From assembly GCA_902489945.1 (NCBI GenBank), contig CABUBZ010000081.1:1-7684 (forward strand): a stretch of DNA of 7,684 nt, given 5' to 3'. The first letter of the stretch is position 1; each line of letters starts with the position of its first letter. Below, piece by piece: positions 4,930 through 7,684 of this stretch. The notes beneath the pieces are model-generated. The model did no database searches and was not told the origin of the DNA. It worked only from the letters and a program-made list of their open reading frames with translations. Source of the stretch: an uncultured Collinsella sp. GTDB lineage: Bacteria; Actinomycetota; Coriobacteriia; Coriobacteriales; Coriobacteriaceae. A program made the position numbers and the translations under genes.

Positions 4930-6312
4930 ATGATCATTACTCTGTGTGGTGGCGGATCCACCTTTACCCCCGGCATCGTCAAGTCCATCGCCCTGCGCAA
5001 GGACGAGCTCGATGTTGACGAGATTCGTCTGTACGACATCAACGAGGAGCGCCAGCGCAAGATCGGCGTGCTCGTGGACTGGATTTTGCATGAGGACCTC
5101 GGCCTGGACATCAAGCTCACGGTGACCACCGACAAAAAGACGGCTTTTACCGACGCCAGCTTCGTGTTTGCCCAGATGCGCGTGGGCGGCTACGCCATGC
5201 GCGAGCAGGACGAGAAGATTCCGCTGCGTCACGGCTGCGTGGGTCAGGAGACTTGCGGTTGCGGCGGCCTTGCCTACGGCATGCGCACCATCTTCCCCAT
5301 GGTCGAGCTGATCGATGACGTTGAGAAGTACGCCAAGAAGGACTACTGGATTCTCAACTACTCCAACCCTGCCGCCATCGTCTCCGAGGGCTGCCGCGTG
5401 CTGCGTCCCAACGCTCGCATCATCAACATCTGCGACATGCCGATCGCAATCATCGACGTGGTTTGCGCCGCGCTCGATATCGACAAGAAGGATGTCGAGT
5501 ACGATTACTTTGGCCTCAACCACTTTGGTTGGTTCACCTCGATTCGCCACAAGGGCGAGGAGGTGCTCCCGCAGCTGCGCGAGTACATTAAGGAGCACGA
5601 GATTCTGCTGCCCGATTCCTACCTCAAGGGCATGGGCTCGCTCATGGCAAAGAAGCCCGAGGAGGCCACCGACGAGCATCCCGAGCAGAACCGCCACACC
5701 AAGGGCAGCTGGTACTACGTCTGGAAGGGCGAGTACGAGATCATGGAGTGCTTCCCGGAGTACCTGCCCAACACGTATCTGAACTACTACCTGCAGCAGA
5801 AGGAGTTCGTCGAGCATTCCAACCCCGAGCGCACCCGTGCTAACGAGGTTGAGGAGACGCGCGAGAAGAATCTCTTCGACGGCATCGACCACTACGAGAA
5901 GACCGGCGAGATCGACGAGAGCACGTTCTATGCGGGCAGCCACGGCGACTGGATTGCCGACCTGGCTATCGCTCTGAAGAACGACACCAAGCAGCGCTTC
6001 CTGGTCATTTGCGAGAACAAGGGCGCTATCCCCAACATGCCCTACGACGCTATGGTCGAGCTGCCTGCCTACATTGGCAAGAACGGCCCCGAGGTCATCA
6101 GCCGCGACAACATTCCTCTGTTCCAGCAGGGTCTCATGATGCAGCAGCTGAACTCCGAGAAGCTCGTGGTCGAGGCTACGATCGAGGGTTCGTACGAGAA
6201 GGCGCTCAAGGCCTTTACGCTGAACAAGACCGTGCCGTCGATGAAGGTCGCCAAGGAGGTTCTCGACGACATGATCGAGGTCAACAAGGGTTACTGGCCC
6301 GAGCTTAAGTAA
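4930..6312 (+). CDS. glvA: 6-phospho-alpha-glucosidase, glycoside hydrolase family 4
   Basis: This 460-residue cytoplasmic enzyme splits 6-phospho-alpha-glucosides such as maltose-6-phosphate into glucose-6-phosphate and the other sugar. GH4 enzymes do this by an NAD+-dependent oxidation-elimination route with a divalent metal, usually Mn2+. The N-terminal nucleotide loop is CGGGSTFTPG (6-15). NYSNPAAIV (143-151), CDMP (168-171) and GLNHFGW (195-201) follow; Cys168 and His198 are the expected metal ligands and Asp169 the expected catalytic acid. LPNTYLNYYL (279-288) holds the tyrosine (Tyr283) likely equivalent to the catalytic base of GlvA. From memory, CDMP marks the alpha-specific GH4 enzymes, whereas the beta-specific ones have CNVP; this supports the alpha call. 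HSNPERTRANEV (296-307) and the end NKGYWPELK also match GlvA/MalH. Length is close to the family norm (about 440-450). It is the last gene of the PTS operon. Confidence 0.95.
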   Translation: MIITLCGGGSTFTPGIVKSIALRKDELDVDEIRLYDINEERQRKIGVLVDWILHEDLGLDIKLTVTTDKKTAFTDASFVFAQMRVGGYAMREQDEKIPLRHGCVGQETCGCGGLAYGMRTIFPMVELIDDVEKYAKKDYWILNYSNPAAIVSEGCRVLRPNARIINICDMPIAIIDVVCAALDIDKKDVEYDYFGLNHFGWFTSIRHKGEEVLPQLREYIKEHEILLPDSYLKGMGSLMAKKPEEATDEHPEQNRHTKGSWYYVWKGEYEIMECFPEYLPNTYLNYYLQQKEFVEHSNPERTRANEVEETREKNLFDGIDHYEKTGEIDESTFYAGSHGDWIADLAIALKNDTKQRFLVICENKGAIPNMPYDAMVELPAYIGKNGPEVISRDNIPLFQQGLMMQQLNSEKLVVEATIEGSYEKALKAFTLNKTVPSMKVAKEVLDDMIEVNKGYWPELK

Positions 6313-6344
6313 AAACAACAGGGTCGCTGACCGCATACCTAGAG

Positions 6345-6388
6345 CAATGCCCCGTCCACGTGATTGCGTGGACGGGGCATTGTCATTT
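6345..6388 (+). terminator. Intrinsic terminator of the PTS operon
   Basis: A perfect 16-bp stem, 6345-6360 against 6367-6382 (core GCCCCGTCCACG), has a 6-base loop TGATTG. It is followed by TCATTT, a poor U-run, so the long GC-rich stem must do most of the work. It lies 32 bases after the hydrolase stop. Confidence 0.87.
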
Positions 6389-6406
6389 GGTAACGCGTTT
6401 TATCAA

Positions 6407-6555
6407 ATATGGCATTTATCTGCGGTAATGTTCTATTTCACCGCCGAGGGTGACTTTTCATACCGCCTGCCGAACTGCGTGGAGACCTAACAACTTTTTA
6501 GGTCAGTGTTGTGCGTGTAGCAACTTCGCCCGGCCTCGCCTCCGGGCTGCCATGT
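6407..6555 (+). ncRNA. Structured 5' leader, riboswitch candidate
   Basis: A long-range stem pairs ATATGGCA (6407-6414) with TGCCATGT (6548-6555), 8 pairs with one G-U, and encloses three hairpins. P2 pairs GCGGTA(A)TG (6422-6430) with CATACCGC (6459-6466) and holds an inner stem TCACC/GGTGA (6438-6442/6449-6453). P3 pairs GACCTAA with TTAGGTC (6484-6490/6498-6504). P4 pairs GCCCGG with CCGGGC (6528-6533/6542-6547) and abuts the closing stem. The closing strand ends exactly where the ribosome binding site begins (6556), which suggests translational control. The string CGCCTCCGGGC recalls the molybdenum/tungsten cofactor riboswitch, and the downstream FeS oxidoreductase would suit that, but I cannot confirm the class. 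A possible promoter TTGTCA (6380-6385) with TCAAAT (6403-6408) would start transcription near 6415, inside the closing stem, so that promoter and this fold conflict. Confidence 0.4.
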
Positions 6556-6568
6556 GAGAGGGGATCTT

Positions 6569-7684
6569 ATGGCTCGACTGCACGTAATGGAACGCAGCCA
6601 CGCTCAGGCCGTCATGGACGACCTGCACGATGCGCTTGGACGCCGTCTGGCGGTGAGTTCGCTCGCCCCGTGCCCCGTTGAGTTTACGGCGGCGCTCGTC
6701 AACCTGTGCTCCACCCAGAGCTGCGGCAAGTGTACGCCCTGCCGCGTGGGCCTGAGCGCGCTGAGCGATCTGCTCGCCGATGTGCTCGAGGGCCGCGCCG
6801 ACGAGTCCACGCTCAACTTGATTGAGCGCACTGCCCGCACCATCTACCTTTCGAGCGACTGCGCTATCGGCTACGAGGCCGGCGCCATGGCACTCACAGC
6901 CATTCGCGGCTTCCGCGACGATTTTGAGCACCACATTCGCGAGCACTCCTGCGGCTTTGACCGCGAGGCCCGCGTCCCGTGCGTCTCGGGCTGCCCGGCG
7001 CACGTCGACATTCCCGGTTACATTTCGCTGGTCGAGGCCGGCCGCTATGCCGATGCCGTCAAGGTCATCCGCAAGAACAACCCGCTACCGCTCGTTTGCG
7101 GCCTGGTGTGCGAGCATCCCTGCGAGATGCATTGCCGTCGCGGCATGGTCGACGACCCCATGAACATCCTCGCCCTCAAGCGTTTTGCCGTTGAGCACAG
7201 TGACCTCAACGACCACAAGCCGCATGTAGTGGACAACACCGGTAAGCGCGTCTCCGTGATCGGCGGCGGCCCGGCTGGCCTTTCCTGTGCCTACTACCTG
7301 GCCGTGATGGGCCACAAGGTGACCATCTTTGAGCAGCGCCACCACCTGGGCGGCATGCTGCGCTACGGCATCCCCAGCTATCGTCTGCCGCGCGAGCGCC
7401 TGCAGGCCGAGATCGATTGGATCTTGAGCGCCGGCATCGACGTGGAGCTCGACCACTCCGTGAGCGGCGAGGAGCTCGCCCGCCTGCGCGACGAGTTCGA
7501 TGCCGTCTACCTGGCCATCGGTGCCCATAACGACAAGAAGCTCGGCCTTCCGGGCGAAGAGGCGCCCGGCGTGGAGTCGGCCGTCAAGATGCTGCGCGCC
7601 ATCGGTGACGACGAGCTGCCCGACCTGAGCGGCCAGCGCGTGTGCGTCATCGGCGGCGGCAACGTGGCCATGGACGTGGCTCGC
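6569..7684 (+). CDS. FAD-dependent oxidoreductase with NuoF-type FeS domain fused to a GltD-like module (partial, 3' end missing)
   Basis: The first 372 residues are present and the frame is still open at the window edge. ATG 6569 follows GAGAGGGGA (6556-6564). Residues ~35-125 resemble the C-terminal cluster domain of NuoF: SCGKCTPCRVG (51-61, Cys52/55/58) and a fourth ligand, probably Cys98. Residues ~128-210 are the GltD-like N-terminal FeS domain, with Cys138/Cys142 and Cys177/181/185/189 in CGLVCEHPCEMHC. An FAD loop VIGGGPAGLSCAYYL (230-244) follows, then GGMLRYGIPSYRLPR (261-275), and a second nucleotide loop VIGGGNVAMD (360-369) for NAD(P)H. The NuoF FMN- and NADH-binding part is absent. 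Related proteins pass electrons between NAD(P)H and partners such as formate dehydrogenase, hydrogenase or SfrAB-type reductases. The partner here lies outside the window. Confidence 0.9.
   Translation, partial: MARLHVMERSHAQAVMDDLHDALGRRLAVSSLAPCPVEFTAALVNLCSTQSCGKCTPCRVGLSALSDLLADVLEGRADESTLNLIERTARTIYLSSDCAIGYEAGAMALTAIRGFRDDFEHHIREHSCGFDREARVPCVSGCPAHVDIPGYISLVEAGRYADAVKVIRKNNPLPLVCGLVCEHPCEMHCRRGMVDDPMNILALKRFAVEHSDLNDHKPHVVDNTGKRVSVIGGGPAGLSCAYYLAVMGHKVTIFEQRHHLGGMLRYGIPSYRLPRERLQAEIDWILSAGIDVELDHSVSGEELARLRDEFDAVYLAIGAHNDKKLGLPGEEAPGVESAVKMLRAIGDDELPDLSGQRVCVIGGGNVAMDVAR

Noticed and set aside
3208..6336. A 1042-codon open frame on the minus strand opposite the permease and hydrolase genes
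   Set aside because: It mirrors two clear + strand genes. It is rich in Val, Leu, Asp, His and Gly, as expected from reading G/C-biased codons backwards, and has no recognisable domain.
6503..7003. Minus-strand frames under the oxidoreductase gene (also 7085-7528)
   Set aside because: The + strand frame encodes an intact FeS/FAD protein with clear motifs, so the minus-strand frames are shadows.
1..7684. CRISPR array, tRNA or rRNA genes, phage genes
   Set aside because: I saw no regularly spaced repeats, no tRNA-like cloverleaf and no rRNA segments. The repeats present are two dispersed palindromes and one short degenerate pair.

Overview
The window looks like part of a chromosome from a fairly GC-rich anaerobic gut actinobacterium, most likely of the Coriobacteriia (Collinsella-like). 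I infer this from strong G/C third-position bias, the sugar PTS plus iron-sulfur enzyme content, and a Gly/Arg-rich protein tail at the left edge. The lineage call is inference from composition and recalled gene styles, not a database result. All convincing genes lie on the + strand. The long minus-strand reading frames, including one of 1042 codons, are shadows of the G/C-biased genes.

Layout. (1) Bases 1-157: the last codons of a Gly/Arg-rich protein, probably a DEAD-box RNA helicase, and its intrinsic terminator. (2) Bases 158-743: a non-coding stretch holding a 237-bp inverted-repeat-bounded segment (260-496) and a 63-bp REP-like palindrome (596-658). (3) Bases 744-1505: a flavodoxin-like/2[4Fe-4S] ferredoxin fusion of the EFR1 type. 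(4) Bases 1519-1640: a second copy of the 63-bp palindrome in the same orientation, then two degenerate copies of a 27-bp-period repeat. (5) Bases 1663-6382: a self-contained alpha-glucoside (maltose-type) phosphotransferase operon. Its order is promoter, leader with mutually exclusive hairpins, Crr-type EIIA, BglG/LicT-type antiterminator, EIICB permease, GH4 6-phospho-alpha-glucosidase, terminator. (6) Bases 6407-6568: a folded leader closed by a long-range stem that ends at the ribosome binding site. (7) Bases 6569-7684: the first 372 codons of an FeS/FAD oxidoreductase that joins a NuoF-C-terminal-like cluster domain to a GltD-like module. It runs off the window.

How the parts work together. 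EIIA and EIICB would import and phosphorylate an alpha-linked disaccharide such as maltose. The GH4 enzyme then cleaves the 6-phospho-disaccharide using NAD+ and a divalent metal. The antiterminator encoded between them carries all four PRD histidines and probably senses PTS flux. It would act on the operon's own leader, where a RAT-like hairpin competes with a downstream 13-bp stem.

Points worth a second look: the EIICB gene appears to have its natural ATG one base out of frame at an A5 run; the two palindromes show a compensatory base-pair change; and the leader before the last gene may be a riboswitch.
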